Source: CAUUCX01 sp041844835
GTDB taxonomy: Bacteria > Bacillota > Clostridia > Peptostreptococcales > Anaerovoracaceae
Length of the DNA: 45,433 bases
Direction of reading: 5' to 3'
Assembly (NCBI GenBank): GCA_041844835.1
Contig: JBGZBU010000010.1
Coordinates: forward strand, 1-45,433
Shown here one piece after another: positions 8,288 to 15,852 of this stretch. The position numbers and the translations under genes are program-made. Every line of letters starts with the position of its first letter. Positions within the stretch are counted from its first letter, which is position 1. The notes below the pieces were generated by a model. The model saw only the letters and a program-made list of their open reading frames with translations, did no database searches and was not told where the DNA came from.

Positions 8288-9724
8288 ATGGAAGGTCAAA
8301 GCAATGTGAAATTAAAGCGCGTGCTGGGATTTAACGCGACCTACGGTGCGGCGATGGGGCTTGTCGTTTCCGGGACGGCGATGTTTTCGGTAACGCAGGT
8401 TGCGGGGCAGGCGAGTTTTGCGGTGTGGATCACGGGACTTTTGGGTCTGATCCCGATAGTTTGCGCAGCTCTCGCGTTTTCCGAGCTCAGCTCAATGCTT
8501 CCGGGCGGAGGCATGATTTCCGATTACACAAACCCGGCGCTTGGACGTTTTTGGGGAACTCTTGCCGTTTTGGGAACATATGTGCTGCTGGCGGCAGCCG
8601 ACGGAAGTACGCAGATGGCTATGAGCGGCTATTCACTACAGGACATTACCGGAATTCCCGCAATCGTGACAAGTCTTTTGTTCTTGGTTATTTGTCTGCT
8701 GATAAATATTTTTGATGTGGGCATTTACGGCAAGGTCGCCGGGATACTCCCCATCGGAATGATGATCGTATATGCGATCCTTGCCGTGGTGGGCGCTCTT
8801 GGCGTGGGGGAATCTATGGGATTCGCCACGCGCGTCGAGGGATCTTTTTTGCCGGATGCCGGTTGGGCTGCCGTGTTCGGTGCGGTGGGTTCTTCCATAT
8901 GGTGGTACATAGGATTTGAAAATTGCTGTCCTATGGCGGAAGAGACAAAGGAGCCGTATAAAGTTATTCCGCGGGCGTTGTTTGCGGCGCTTGCGACAAT
9001 ATATGTGATAGATATTATATTTTCGTATGCCAGCCTAAAATATACGCCTATAAATATTTTGCTCGAATCGGGCATATCTCATATTGAAGGCTCAAAGGCC
9101 ATGATGGGTGTGATAGGCGGCAGCGTTATGAGCCTGATTACAATACTTGCATCATTTACCACCGCAAATTCACAGCTTGCGGCACTGCCGCGCATGTTTT
9201 ACGGGCTTGCGAGGCAGGAACAGCTGCCGAAAGTTTTCGGATATGTTCATCCTAAATTCAGAGTTCCGATTTACGGTACCGTTACATGCTTTTTCCTGAT
9301 GTTTGTGTGTACAATTTACATCTGCTATAAAGGCGGCACGGCGGACATAATGAATATGTTCATCAACATTGTCTGCGTTGCATGGCTGGGATGCTATATT
9401 TTGGCTATGTTGGACGTAATCGTGCTGCGCAAACGATATCCGGACTTCCCGAGATTGTTTAAAGTGCCGTTTCACAAACCGGTGTTTGCTGTCGGCATTT
9501 TAGGATCGCTGTTTGCAATTTACACCATCAATGATTATATTTTCTTCACATTGGGATGGCTGCTCGTAGTCGTCGTATTCATAGTCATTTGGAACAAGGT
9601 TCATAAGAGACCTGTAAACGAAGTGTCAAAGCTTGAAGATGCGGTAGCAATGATCAGGGAAAGAACGGAGTATTTGCCGGTGTGGGATGAGGCAGTTGTC
9701 GAGTGGCTGGAAAGCAGAAAGTAA
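8288..9724 (+). CDS. APC-family amino-acid permease
   Basis: This 478-residue integral membrane protein has about 12 hydrophobic segments. The N-terminal part is characteristic of the amino acid-polyamine-organocation superfamily (GFNATYGAAMGLVVSGTAMF, then GLIPIVCAALAFSELSSMLP). The unwound helix-1 region, which normally binds the substrate carboxylate, is present. AAAGGAGGG precedes the ATG. The C-terminus is a soluble charged tail. It sits between a peptidase and an unrecognised gene and probably imports or exchanges amino acids; the substrate cannot be assigned. Confidence 0.88.
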   Translation: MEGQSNVKLKRVLGFNATYGAAMGLVVSGTAMFSVTQVAGQASFAVWITGLLGLIPIVCAALAFSELSSMLPGGGMISDYTNPALGRFWGTLAVLGTYVLLAAADGSTQMAMSGYSLQDITGIPAIVTSLLFLVICLLINIFDVGIYGKVAGILPIGMMIVYAILAVVGALGVGESMGFATRVEGSFLPDAGWAAVFGAVGSSIWWYIGFENCCPMAEETKEPYKVIPRALFAALATIYVIDIIFSYASLKYTPINILLESGISHIEGSKAMMGVIGGSVMSLITILASFTTANSQLAALPRMFYGLARQEQLPKVFGYVHPKFRVPIYGTVTCFFLMFVCTIYICYKGGTADIMNMFINIVCVAWLGCYILAMLDVIVLRKRYPDFPRLFKVPFHKPVFAVGILGSLFAIYTINDYIFFTLGWLLVVVVFIVIWNKVHKRPVNEVSKLEDAVAMIRERTEYLPVWDEAVVEWLESRK

Positions 9725-9741
9725 ACGGCAGGGTGAATGGT

Positions 9742-10410
9742 ATGGCACTGTTTAACGGGGAAAAAAGAGTACGCAATGCGGACAAAGCAAGAAACAGTTT
9801 CGTAACGAGGCGGGCGGAGAGTAAATTGGATGCGCTTGCGGATTTTTTCAAGCTTGCCGCGGGGAAAAATTGGATCTGCACAAATGCGCGCTTATTGCGG
9901 CGGGAGATTGTGTACAGCGAATTTTTATATTTGGATTCCCTGAAGCTGATATACAATTGGGAAAATCGATTCATGTCGGTTAACTACAATTTGCAGATGA
10001 TTGCGGATCTGCGGATCAATGAGAAAAACTTTATTCCCCTCGAAAAATGTGTTTTTAAACTGCATTGTGATAAAAAACTGATCGGAGGCAAAAGAATATA
10101 TTCATGGAGCGCGCCCGTTTTTTCCGCAGGCCCCGAGTACAGTGAAGAGATGAAAAAATCATATATCGAGCGCTTGCAGAATCCGCTCATAATTAAGCGT
10201 CTCGAACAGCTTGACATCCTTGAGATGGAGATGAGTTATAATGGCGGGCAATATTTCAAGTTGTCTTGTGAAAGCATAATAGGCTCCGCGTCGTGGATAT
10301 TGATCCCGCCCGTTTTCAGCATGGTAACCCCTAAGCTTGAGGAGTGCGTAAAATTTTATGAACTCTTCGAGCTTTTGGGGGATGCCGCGGTCAACAACTC
10401 TTTTAGATGA
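9742..10410 (+). CDS. hypothetical protein, function unknown
   Basis: I do not recognise this 222-residue protein. The ATG at 9742 follows a weak AGGGTG site just after the permease stop; a longer start at 9703 would lie inside the permease. The product has no signal peptide or clear membrane segment. It is rich in aromatic and basic residues (NRFMSVNYNLQMIADLRI, KKLIGGKRIYSWSAP) and ends with a proline-flanked hydrophobic stretch ILIPPVFSMV. Its placement close behind the permease and 10 bases before the PEBP gene suggests cotranscription with both. Confidence 0.65.
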   Translation: MALFNGEKRVRNADKARNSFVTRRAESKLDALADFFKLAAGKNWICTNARLLRREIVYSEFLYLDSLKLIYNWENRFMSVNYNLQMIADLRINEKNFIPLEKCVFKLHCDKKLIGGKRIYSWSAPVFSAGPEYSEEMKKSYIERLQNPLIIKRLEQLDILEMEMSYNGGQYFKLSCESIIGSASWILIPPVFSMVTPKLEECVKFYELFELLGDAAVNNSFR

Positions 10411-10420
10411 GGTGATATGA

Positions 10421-10936
10421 ATGCTTGAAATCAAAAGTTCCGCTTTTGTTGACGGAAATATAAAAATCAGATATGGCAATCTTGGAGACTCGGAAAATAT
10501 TGAATACGGAATACCTCAGACCTCTTTTCCGCTGGAGTGGGATAATGTGCCCGACGGCACACAGAGTTTTGCCATAGTGTTTGTTGATTATGACGATGTA
10601 AAGGATGAGGGCTTTCCTTTTTTGCATTGGCTTGTTTGTGATATTCCCGGAAGTTGCCGCGGGATGCCTGAAGATGCGAGCAGGTGCGGCGGCGAATTCC
10701 ATCAGGGGCATAACAGCTGGTGTATTCCTTTTGGAGATTATGCAGGCATTCCCGATGAATATTCCGTGCGTTTCGGTGGCCCTGCTCCGGAGTACAGGCA
10801 TGAATATGAAATGTGGCTTTATGCTTTGGACTGCTATCCGAATCTTTCCGACGGATTTTGGTACAATGATTTGCGGCGCGCGATGAGAGGGCATGTGCTT
10901 GAAAAGGCGGTTCTGTGCGGATTTTACGGGCCCTGA
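10421..10936 (+). CDS. YbhB/YbcL family PEBP-like protein
   Basis: This 171-residue phosphatidylethanolamine-binding-protein fold is shown by PLEWDNVPDGTQSFAIVFVDYD, the FPFLHWLVCDIP strand with the conserved HW, and RFGGPAPEYRHEYEMWLYALD near the C-terminus. Bacterial YbhB/YbcL proteins bind small anionic ligands through this pocket, but a precise role is not established. No signal peptide is seen, so it is probably cytoplasmic. GAGGTGAT lies just upstream of the ATG. Confidence 0.88.
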   Translation: MLEIKSSAFVDGNIKIRYGNLGDSENIEYGIPQTSFPLEWDNVPDGTQSFAIVFVDYDDVKDEGFPFLHWLVCDIPGSCRGMPEDASRCGGEFHQGHNSWCIPFGDYAGIPDEYSVRFGGPAPEYRHEYEMWLYALDCYPNLSDGFWYNDLRRAMRGHVLEKAVLCGFYGP

Positions 10937-11002
10937 AATTCAAGAGTTTTACGCTTCCTGATCTTCGTGTTTGATCATATTTTGAATTATCGCTCAAAAT
11001 AT

Positions 11003-11032
11003 TTTACATTATTTTCTTGCACATATTATACT
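11003..11032 (+). promoter_or_regulatory. promoter for glycerol dehydrogenase
   Basis: TTTACA at 11003-11008 and TATACT at 11027-11032 are 18 bases apart. The transcript would carry a 115-base leader with a GACAACA (11054-11060) / TGTTGTC (11066-11072) hairpin, which could also serve as a repressor site. Confidence 0.5.
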
Positions 11033-11154
11033 TATTACAACATGCGGATAATAGACAACAGCGGATGTTGTCCATTATAATTATTTATGTGGTATGTTTA
11101 ACAAGTAGTTTTACTGTGTTGATTTTCTGTTCATATTTAGAGAGGGAGGAAAAC

Positions 11155-12264
11155 ATGGCAAAGATTTTAATCGGTCCGAATAAATATGTGCAAGGGGCGG
11201 GAGAACTTGCAAGATTGGCGGGTCATATTGAACCGCTGGGGAAAACAGCTCTTATCATTATTACCGAATCAGGATTTAAGAGAATAGGCGATAAGATAGA
11301 AAGCAGCTTTAAGGAAAGCAGCTGCAGCATGGAAATCTGCCATTTTAACGGAGAATGTTCAGAAACGGAAGTGCGGCGCATTATTGATAAATATGTTACA
11401 AACGGTTCCTGCGATATTATTGTCGGAATCGGCGGGGGAAAAATCGCCGACACGGCAAAGGCTGTTGCATACTACTCCAAGAAACCCGTTGTGATATGCC
11501 CGACCATTGCATCCACGGATGCCCCATGCAGCGCTTTGTCCGTATTATATACGGAGGAAGGAGTGTTTGATAAATATCTGTTCCTGCCTCAAAATCCTAA
11601 TATGGTTATGATGGATTCGGAAATCATATCAAAATCTCCGGTGCGCCTTACCATGGCAGGAATCGGAGATGCTTTGGCAACTTATTATGAAGCCCGCGCC
11701 TGCAAAATCAGCGGTGCGACTTCTTGTGCCGGCGGCAAAACAACTCAGGCCGCCATGGCGCTTGCGGCCTTATGCCTGGACACTCTGCTGGAAGAGGGTG
11801 TGAAAGCGAAAATAGCTTTAGAGGCCGGCGCGTGTACAGATGCCGTCGAAAACATCATTGAAGCAAATACTTTGTTGAGCGGAATCGGGTTTGAATCGGC
11901 TGGACTTGCGGGAGCACATGCAATTCATAACGGTTTGACCGTATTGGAGGAATGCCACCACATGTACCACGGTGAAAAAGTTGCTTTCGGAACTGTGACT
12001 CAATTGGTGCTGGAGAATGCTGAAAAAGAGGAAATTGAAAAAATTTATAAATTCTGCATCGAAATCGGGCTCCCTGTCACTTTGGGACAACTGGGAGTAA
12101 CTGATGTGAGCAGAGAACAATTGTTGGAAGTAGCAAAAACCGCTTGCGCGGATGGAGAAACGATTCATAATATGCCATTTGAAGTAACTCCTGAAAAGGT
12201 TTATAATGCCCTGCTCACGGCAGATGCACTGGGAAAATACTATTTGCATAAATTTGCTCAGTAG
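11155..12264 (+). CDS. gldA: glycerol dehydrogenase (iron/zinc alcohol dehydrogenase family)
   Basis: This 369-residue NAD-dependent GldA-type enzyme oxidises glycerol to dihydroxyacetone or runs in reverse. The start at 11155 follows GAGGGAGG; the frame is open upstream but without a ribosome site. The NAD loop is GIGGGKIADTAKA. PTIASTDAPCSALSVLYT is close to the GldA signature, and the metal ligands are the Asp of AGIGDALATYYEA and the His residues of GAHAIHNG and MYHGEKVAFG. It appears monocistronic: own promoter upstream and a strong terminator downstream. Confidence 0.94.
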   Translation: MAKILIGPNKYVQGAGELARLAGHIEPLGKTALIIITESGFKRIGDKIESSFKESSCSMEICHFNGECSETEVRRIIDKYVTNGSCDIIVGIGGGKIADTAKAVAYYSKKPVVICPTIASTDAPCSALSVLYTEEGVFDKYLFLPQNPNMVMMDSEIISKSPVRLTMAGIGDALATYYEARACKISGATSCAGGKTTQAAMALAALCLDTLLEEGVKAKIALEAGACTDAVENIIEANTLLSGIGFESAGLAGAHAIHNGLTVLEECHHMYHGEKVAFGTVTQLVLENAEKEEIEKIYKFCIEIGLPVTLGQLGVTDVSREQLLEVAKTACADGETIHNMPFEVTPEKVYNALLTADALGKYYLHKFAQ

Positions 12265-12309
12265 TTTTTCAATGATATTGAGAAGAAAGCGGAAAGAGTT
12301 TATGTGTGA

Positions 12310-12351
12310 AAACCTCCTGATTGGTCTAATAGACTGATCAGGAGGTTTTTT
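12310..12351 (+). terminator. Rho-independent terminator after gldA
   Basis: AACCTCCTGAT (12311-12321) pairs with ATCAGGAGGTT (about 12337-12347). A T-run follows. Confidence 0.9.
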
Positions 12352-12386
12352 ATGTGATGGCATAATAACGCGTCGACAAACATTAT

Positions 12387-12415
12387 TTGAAATATTAGAA
12401 GGGGAGTGATATACT
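12387..12415 (+). promoter_or_regulatory. strong sigma-A promoter with extended -10
   Basis: TTGAAA (12387-12392) and TATACT (12410-12415) are exactly 17 bases apart, with TGA just before the -10 box. No open reading frame begins in its first 100 bases; a hairpin starts about 10 bases after the predicted start. Confidence 0.7.
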
Positions 12416-12430
12416 GCGTTCGTCCCGGAT

Positions 12431-12467
12431 GCACCGAAAAAGCCGTTTTATGCGGCTTTTTCGGTGC
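12431..12467 (+). terminator. 15-bp hairpin just downstream of a promoter; terminator or small RNA end
   Basis: GCACCGAAAAAGCCG (12431-12445) and its perfect reverse complement at 12453-12467 enclose a 7-base loop. The A-run/T-run core gives a bidirectional terminator shape. A transcript from the 12387 promoter would be only about 45-50 nt long if it ended here. Confidence 0.6.
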
Positions 12468-12513
12468 TTGATAAAAGTTGAACAAAATATAGTTAATAAT
12501 TTAGCAAAAGTAA

Positions 12514-12542
12514 TTGAATTCCGCGCAATGCGATGATATAAT
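12514..12542 (+). promoter_or_regulatory. promoter for the CoA-transferase/ammonia-lyase operon
   Basis: TTGAAT (12514-12519) and TATAAT (12537-12542) are 17 bases apart with TGA before the -10 box. It is the nearest good promoter to the operon and implies a leader of about 210 bases. Confidence 0.75.
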
Positions 12543-12546
12543 TGGT

Positions 12547-12756
12547 GCCGATGAGTAGTTTGGGCGGCTATCGCCGAAACTCAATTATCGGCTTAAAGAA
12601 TCGGCAGCGTTTTCAAGGGGCGGCGTTTATGCGGCTGTATCGTGCGTCAGAATTGAGATGTATCGCGTAGTCGGTTTTTTTATGAGAGTAGTTAGGCATG
12701 AAGTCGGTCCGGCAGTTTCATGTACAGACCGGTAATTGCAGCAGGAAAGGAGTATT
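12547..12756 (+). promoter_or_regulatory. structured 5' leader, candidate cis-regulatory RNA
   Basis: A 5'-terminal three-part hairpin is formed by GCCGAT (12547-12552) / ATCGGC (12587-12592), AGTTT (12557-12561) / AAACT (12577-12581) and GGCG (12563-12566) / CGCC (12572-12575). A second ATCGGC at 12600-12605 could compete for the first arm. Seven T at 12675-12681 follow a weak G-U-rich stem. A CGGTC / GACCG hairpin (12705-12709 / 12727-12731) lies just before the ribosome site. I do not recognise a known riboswitch class. Confidence 0.4.
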
Positions 12757-12759
12757 ATG

Positions 12760-13137
12760 ATGAAAACACAGGAAGAAACAATGCGTTACAGGATGTCTTC
12801 CAGAGACGTTTTCTACGGCGGCGGTGTTGTGAATGGAGCCAGAAATATCACCTTGATGGAGGATCTTTGTCATAGAATGATGGCGAAGCTCTACGGAAAT
12901 CAGGGCAGATGCACTTGCGTTGAACAGGTGAGGCTTTATGATCCAATTTTTGCCGGCGACTACATTGAGTATAAGGCTCGTGTTCTTGAACAGGACGGCA
13001 AAGTTTGTAAAATCGAGTGTCGCTCTTTCAAAGTGGCGGTATTGCCTGAGGAGCCTGAATTCCCAAGCTCAATAGATGTGCTTGAGGATCCTACGATTAC
13101 AGCGGCGGTTACTTTTGTATTTGAGTCACGTGAGTAA
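12760..13137 (+). CDS. beta-aminoacyl-CoA ammonia-lyase-like hotdog protein A
   Basis: This 125-residue single hotdog domain resembles beta-alanyl-CoA:ammonia lyase and 3-aminobutyryl-CoA ammonia lyase. It opens with MSSRDVFYGGGVVNGARN (compare the SAKDAHYTGNLVNGAR start of the Clostridium propionicum enzyme, recalled from memory). The middle has RLYDPIFAGDYIEYKARV, the usual hotdog strand. The ATG at 12760 is 7 bases after AAAGGAG (12746-12752); the ATG at 12757 is only 4 bases away. These enzymes remove ammonia from beta-amino acyl-CoA thioesters. Gene order A - CoA-transferase - B suggests A and B may form one heteromeric enzyme. Confidence 0.75.
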   Translation: MKTQEETMRYRMSSRDVFYGGGVVNGARNITLMEDLCHRMMAKLYGNQGRCTCVEQVRLYDPIFAGDYIEYKARVLEQDGKVCKIECRSFKVAVLPEEPEFPSSIDVLEDPTITAAVTFVFESRE

Positions 13138-13170
13138 CGTGAGTGAGTCTTATTGATGAAAGGAGTAGAC

Positions 13171-14358
13171 ATGAACAGAGCATTATCGGGTTTGAAAGTA
13201 TTGGACCTTACACATGCATATAACGGACCTTTTTGTACTATGATTCTTGCGGATAACGGTGCTGAGGTTATAAAAATAGAGCCGCCTGCAGGAGATCAGT
13301 GCAGGACTTGGGGTCCTCTTGATGAGAAGACCGGCGAGAGCGGATTCTATATCTTCCTCAACAGAAATAAAAAAGGTATTACACTGAATCTCAAAAATGA
13401 GAAAGCAAGACAGATATTCCTCGACATGGTGAAGGAAGCCGATGTTGTTGTTGAGAACTTCAGAGTTGGTGTACCTGAGAAGCTTGGTATCGACTATGAA
13501 ACTCTCAAGAAAATCAATCCTAGAATAATTTACGCTTCCGGTTCGGGTTTCGGACAGTACGGGCCTCTCTCAAATCGTCCTTGCTATGACATCGTAGCGC
13601 AGTCGATGGGCGGAATGGTTAATCTTACAGGTTTCCCGGACAGCATTCCTACAAAAGTCGGGCCGTCCGTTGCGGACAATGTAACGGGTATATATCTCTG
13701 TGTAGGCGTATTGCTTGCTCTTTACAACAGAGAAAAAACAGGTCAGGGGCAGCATGTCGATGTAGCAATGTTGGATACGATATTCAGCTTGCTTGAAAAT
13801 GCTATCGTTACTCAGACAATGCATAACGAAACTCCGCAGAGAAACGGAAACATTGACGAGTCGATCGCGCCGTTTGATATCTATGAAACTCTTGACGGAT
13901 ACATCGCTCTTGGCGTAGGTAATGACAAGCTGTTCAACGTTTTCTGCAATGTAATCGGAAAACCGGAGCTTCTTGAAGACCCTAGATATGCGACCAATGA
14001 TCTGAGATGTCAGAATTACCAGGGACCGGGATTGCTTCAGGATGTAGTTGCGGAATGGTGCAGAGATAAGAAAAAGGGTGATATTGAGCATCTCATGGCA
14101 GAAAACGGAGTTCCTTGCGGACCTGTTCTCGACATGAAAGAAGCAATTGATCATCCGCAGATTCAGGCAAGAGAAATGATGGTACATATGGAGCATCCGA
14201 CTGTCGGACCTATGTATTTCCAGGGTTGCCCGATAAAACTGTCCGCTACTCCTCCAAGAGTGGAATGGGCAGGTCCTACACTCGGACAGCACACAAAGGA
14301 AGTTCTCGGACTTACGGATGAGGAACTGAAAAAATATTATGAAGAGGGAATACTGTAA
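13171..14358 (+). CDS. family III CoA-transferase (CaiB/BaiF)
   Basis: This 395-residue CaiB/BaiF protein starts at 13171 behind AAAGGAG (13159-13165). The N-terminal GLKVLDLTHAYNGPFCTM and NGAEVIKIEPP segments are family hallmarks. Asp169, in PSVADNVTGIY, sits where formyl-CoA transferase has its catalytic aspartate. Family III enzymes move CoA between carboxylic acids through an aspartyl-CoA intermediate. Between two ammonia-lyase-like hotdog genes, the likely role is activation of a beta-amino acid (or its product) as a CoA thioester; the substrate is inferred, not seen. Confidence 0.9.
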   Translation: MNRALSGLKVLDLTHAYNGPFCTMILADNGAEVIKIEPPAGDQCRTWGPLDEKTGESGFYIFLNRNKKGITLNLKNEKARQIFLDMVKEADVVVENFRVGVPEKLGIDYETLKKINPRIIYASGSGFGQYGPLSNRPCYDIVAQSMGGMVNLTGFPDSIPTKVGPSVADNVTGIYLCVGVLLALYNREKTGQGQHVDVAMLDTIFSLLENAIVTQTMHNETPQRNGNIDESIAPFDIYETLDGYIALGVGNDKLFNVFCNVIGKPELLEDPRYATNDLRCQNYQGPGLLQDVVAEWCRDKKKGDIEHLMAENGVPCGPVLDMKEAIDHPQIQAREMMVHMEHPTVGPMYFQGCPIKLSATPPRVEWAGPTLGQHTKEVLGLTDEELKKYYEEGIL

Positions 14359-14376
14359 ACAGCAGGAGGTAGAATC

Positions 14377-14820
14377 ATGAGAAAGACAGCTTTTCTTAGC
14401 TACAATATGACTACAGCCGATGCAAATGACGCTTCGGGGATTGTTCCTATAGGCAGGCAGTTCGATTTCATAGGGGACGTTGAAACTGAGCTTATGATTT
14501 TGAATGACGGTGATGAGTCGCTTTGCTTGGGATATGATAATGTGAAATTTTTTGAGGATGTGTATGTAGGCGATATGCTTAATTTTACCGCAAGTCTTGA
14601 GAAAGTCGGCAATACATCCCGCCAGTGCCACATTCAGGTATACAAGCTCGCGACTCCGGCAAAGAGACTGGGCGTCGAGGGTGCTAAGGACACCGATATC
14701 GTATACTTTGACGAGCCTAAACTCATATCGGACGGTATCGTTACACTGGTTGTAAAAAAACATTTGCAGCGCGGCGTACAGCCTGACGGCATAGTTAAGG
14801 ATCCTTGGGCTCCGCTCTAA
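14377..14820 (+). CDS. beta-aminoacyl-CoA ammonia-lyase-like hotdog protein B
   Basis: This 147-residue hotdog protein matches beta-alanyl-CoA:ammonia lyase more closely than its partner does: GDVETELMILNDGDESLCLG, then VYVGDMLNFTASLEKVGN, the same order and spacing as in the C. propionicum enzyme as I recall it. AGGAGG stands 8 bases before the ATG. It lies 18 bases after the CoA-transferase, and a terminator follows at 14839. The opening MTTADANDASGIVPIGRQ departs from the VNGAR motif of protein A, so A and B may have split the active-site residues between them. Confidence 0.78.
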   Translation: MRKTAFLSYNMTTADANDASGIVPIGRQFDFIGDVETELMILNDGDESLCLGYDNVKFFEDVYVGDMLNFTASLEKVGNTSRQCHIQVYKLATPAKRLGVEGAKDTDIVYFDEPKLISDGIVTLVVKKHLQRGVQPDGIVKDPWAPL

Positions 14821-14838
14821 GGAAACAGAGAAAATGTG

Positions 14839-14869
14839 AAACCCCGCTTTTGTCTAAAAAGCGGGGTTT
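14839..14869 (+). terminator. terminator after the CoA-transferase operon
   Basis: AAACCCCGCTTTT (14839-14851) pairs with AAAAGCGGGGTTT (14857-14869) around a 5-base loop. Confidence 0.85.
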
Positions 14870-14880
14870 ATCTGTACCGT

Positions 14881-14909
14881 TTGATTTTTTGAATTTAATA
14901 TAGTAGAAT
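14881..14909 (+). promoter_or_regulatory. promoter of the thiamine operon
   Basis: TTGATT (14881-14886) and TAGAAT (14904-14909) are 17 bases apart, about 27 bases upstream of the TPP riboswitch. Confidence 0.65.
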
Positions 14910-14933
14910 CAAATCATAGGAATTAAATAATTT

Positions 14934-15012
14934 TATTGCAGGGGGACTCTATAGTTGAGAAGGTAGAACCTGACCCGTTGAACCTGTCAGTTAATACTGT
15001 TGTAGGGAGCAA
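14934..15012 (+). promoter_or_regulatory. TPP (THI-box) riboswitch
   Basis: The conserved core is present in order: GGGG near 14941, TTGAGA (14955-14960), ACCCGTTGAACCTG (14973-14986), TTAATAC and GTAGGGA. An outer ATTGC / GCAAT pair closes the P1 stem. It binds thiamine pyrophosphate; the terminator at 15036 and the downstream thi genes fit transcriptional switching off by TPP. Confidence 0.95.
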
Positions 15013-15035
15013 TTAAAAATGCGTTTTGCATGTTT

Positions 15036-15058
15036 AACCGGGCTTCGCTCGGTTTTTT
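15036..15058 (+). terminator. riboswitch-controlled intrinsic terminator
   Basis: AACCGGGC (15036-15043) and GCTCGGTT (15047-15054) form a stem with a 3-base loop, followed by a T-run. It sits 24 bases after the TPP aptamer and is the probable expression platform. Confidence 0.85.
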
Positions 15059-15178
15059 ATATAATTTTGGTTTTTTATATAATTAATGAAGGTGAATGAT
15101 TTTCAAGTGCGGAGCGGGCTGCAGATATCAGCGAGCGGCAGTGGAAAAAAGAGAGCAGGAAAACCGGGAATAAAAGAT

Positions 15179-15838
15179 ATGAAAATAGAAAAAAGTAAAA
15201 TAGATTACGGATTATACCTTTGCACTGACAGAGAAATTTTGGGCGGGTCGCGGGGAGATGCGACGCAGCAGGCGTTTGTTTATGCAGTTGAATCTGCAAT
15301 CGCGGGTGGCGTCGGGATCGTTCAATTAAGAGAAAAAAATGCGAGTGCAAAGGATTTTCTCTCACTTGCGATTTCTCTTAAATCCGTCACGGAAAAGAAA
15401 AATATTCCGCTGCTCATAAACGATAGGGTTGATGTGGCAATACTTGCCGATGCGGATGGGGTTCACCTGGGGCAGGGAGATTTACCTGCAGACGATGTGC
15501 GACGAATTATCGGTTCGGAAAAAATCATAGGGGTTTCCGCCGCTACAGTTGATGAAGCGATAAGGGCTGAAGCCATGGGTGCGGATTACATCGGCTGCGG
15601 AGCTCTTTTCCCCACTTCCACGAAAGACAACACCCGTTCTGTAAACGCTGAACTTCTGAAAGAGATCTGCAATTCGGTTGAAATTCCGGTTGTCGGAATA
15701 GGCGGTATAAAACTTGATAATATACCGATGCTTAAAGGTACTGGGATCGCGGGCGTAGCGGTAGTATCTGCGATAATGGGCGCCTCGGACATCAGAAAAT
15801 CTGCGGAAGAAATCAAAAAGGCGGTGAACGGAATTTGA
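15179..15838 (+). CDS. thiE: thiamine phosphate synthase
   Basis: This enzyme joins HMP-pyrophosphate and HET-phosphate to make thiamine monophosphate. From the ATG at 15179 the product is 219 residues, the usual ThiE length. The TIM-barrel motifs are clear: LYLCTDRE, VGIVQLREKN, LLINDRVDVA, DGVHLGQGDLP, GADYIGCGALFPTSTKDN and VVGIGGI. The start is uncertain: an in-frame ATG at 15086 would add 31 residues with no family support, and neither start has a strong ribosome site. It lies directly behind the TPP riboswitch and overlaps the following frame at its stop. Confidence 0.93.
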   Translation: MKIEKSKIDYGLYLCTDREILGGSRGDATQQAFVYAVESAIAGGVGIVQLREKNASAKDFLSLAISLKSVTEKKNIPLLINDRVDVAILADADGVHLGQGDLPADDVRRIIGSEKIIGVSAATVDEAIRAEAMGADYIGCGALFPTSTKDNTRSVNAELLKEICNSVEIPVVGIGGIKLDNIPMLKGTGIAGVAVVSAIMGASDIRKSAEEIKKAVNGI

Positions 15839-15852
15839 TAATATTTGGTGGG

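Noticed and set aside
13570..14763. 397-residue minus-strand ORF under the CoA-transferase and hotdog B genes
   Set aside because: Low-complexity translation; it crosses two well-supported + strand genes and has no ribosome site.
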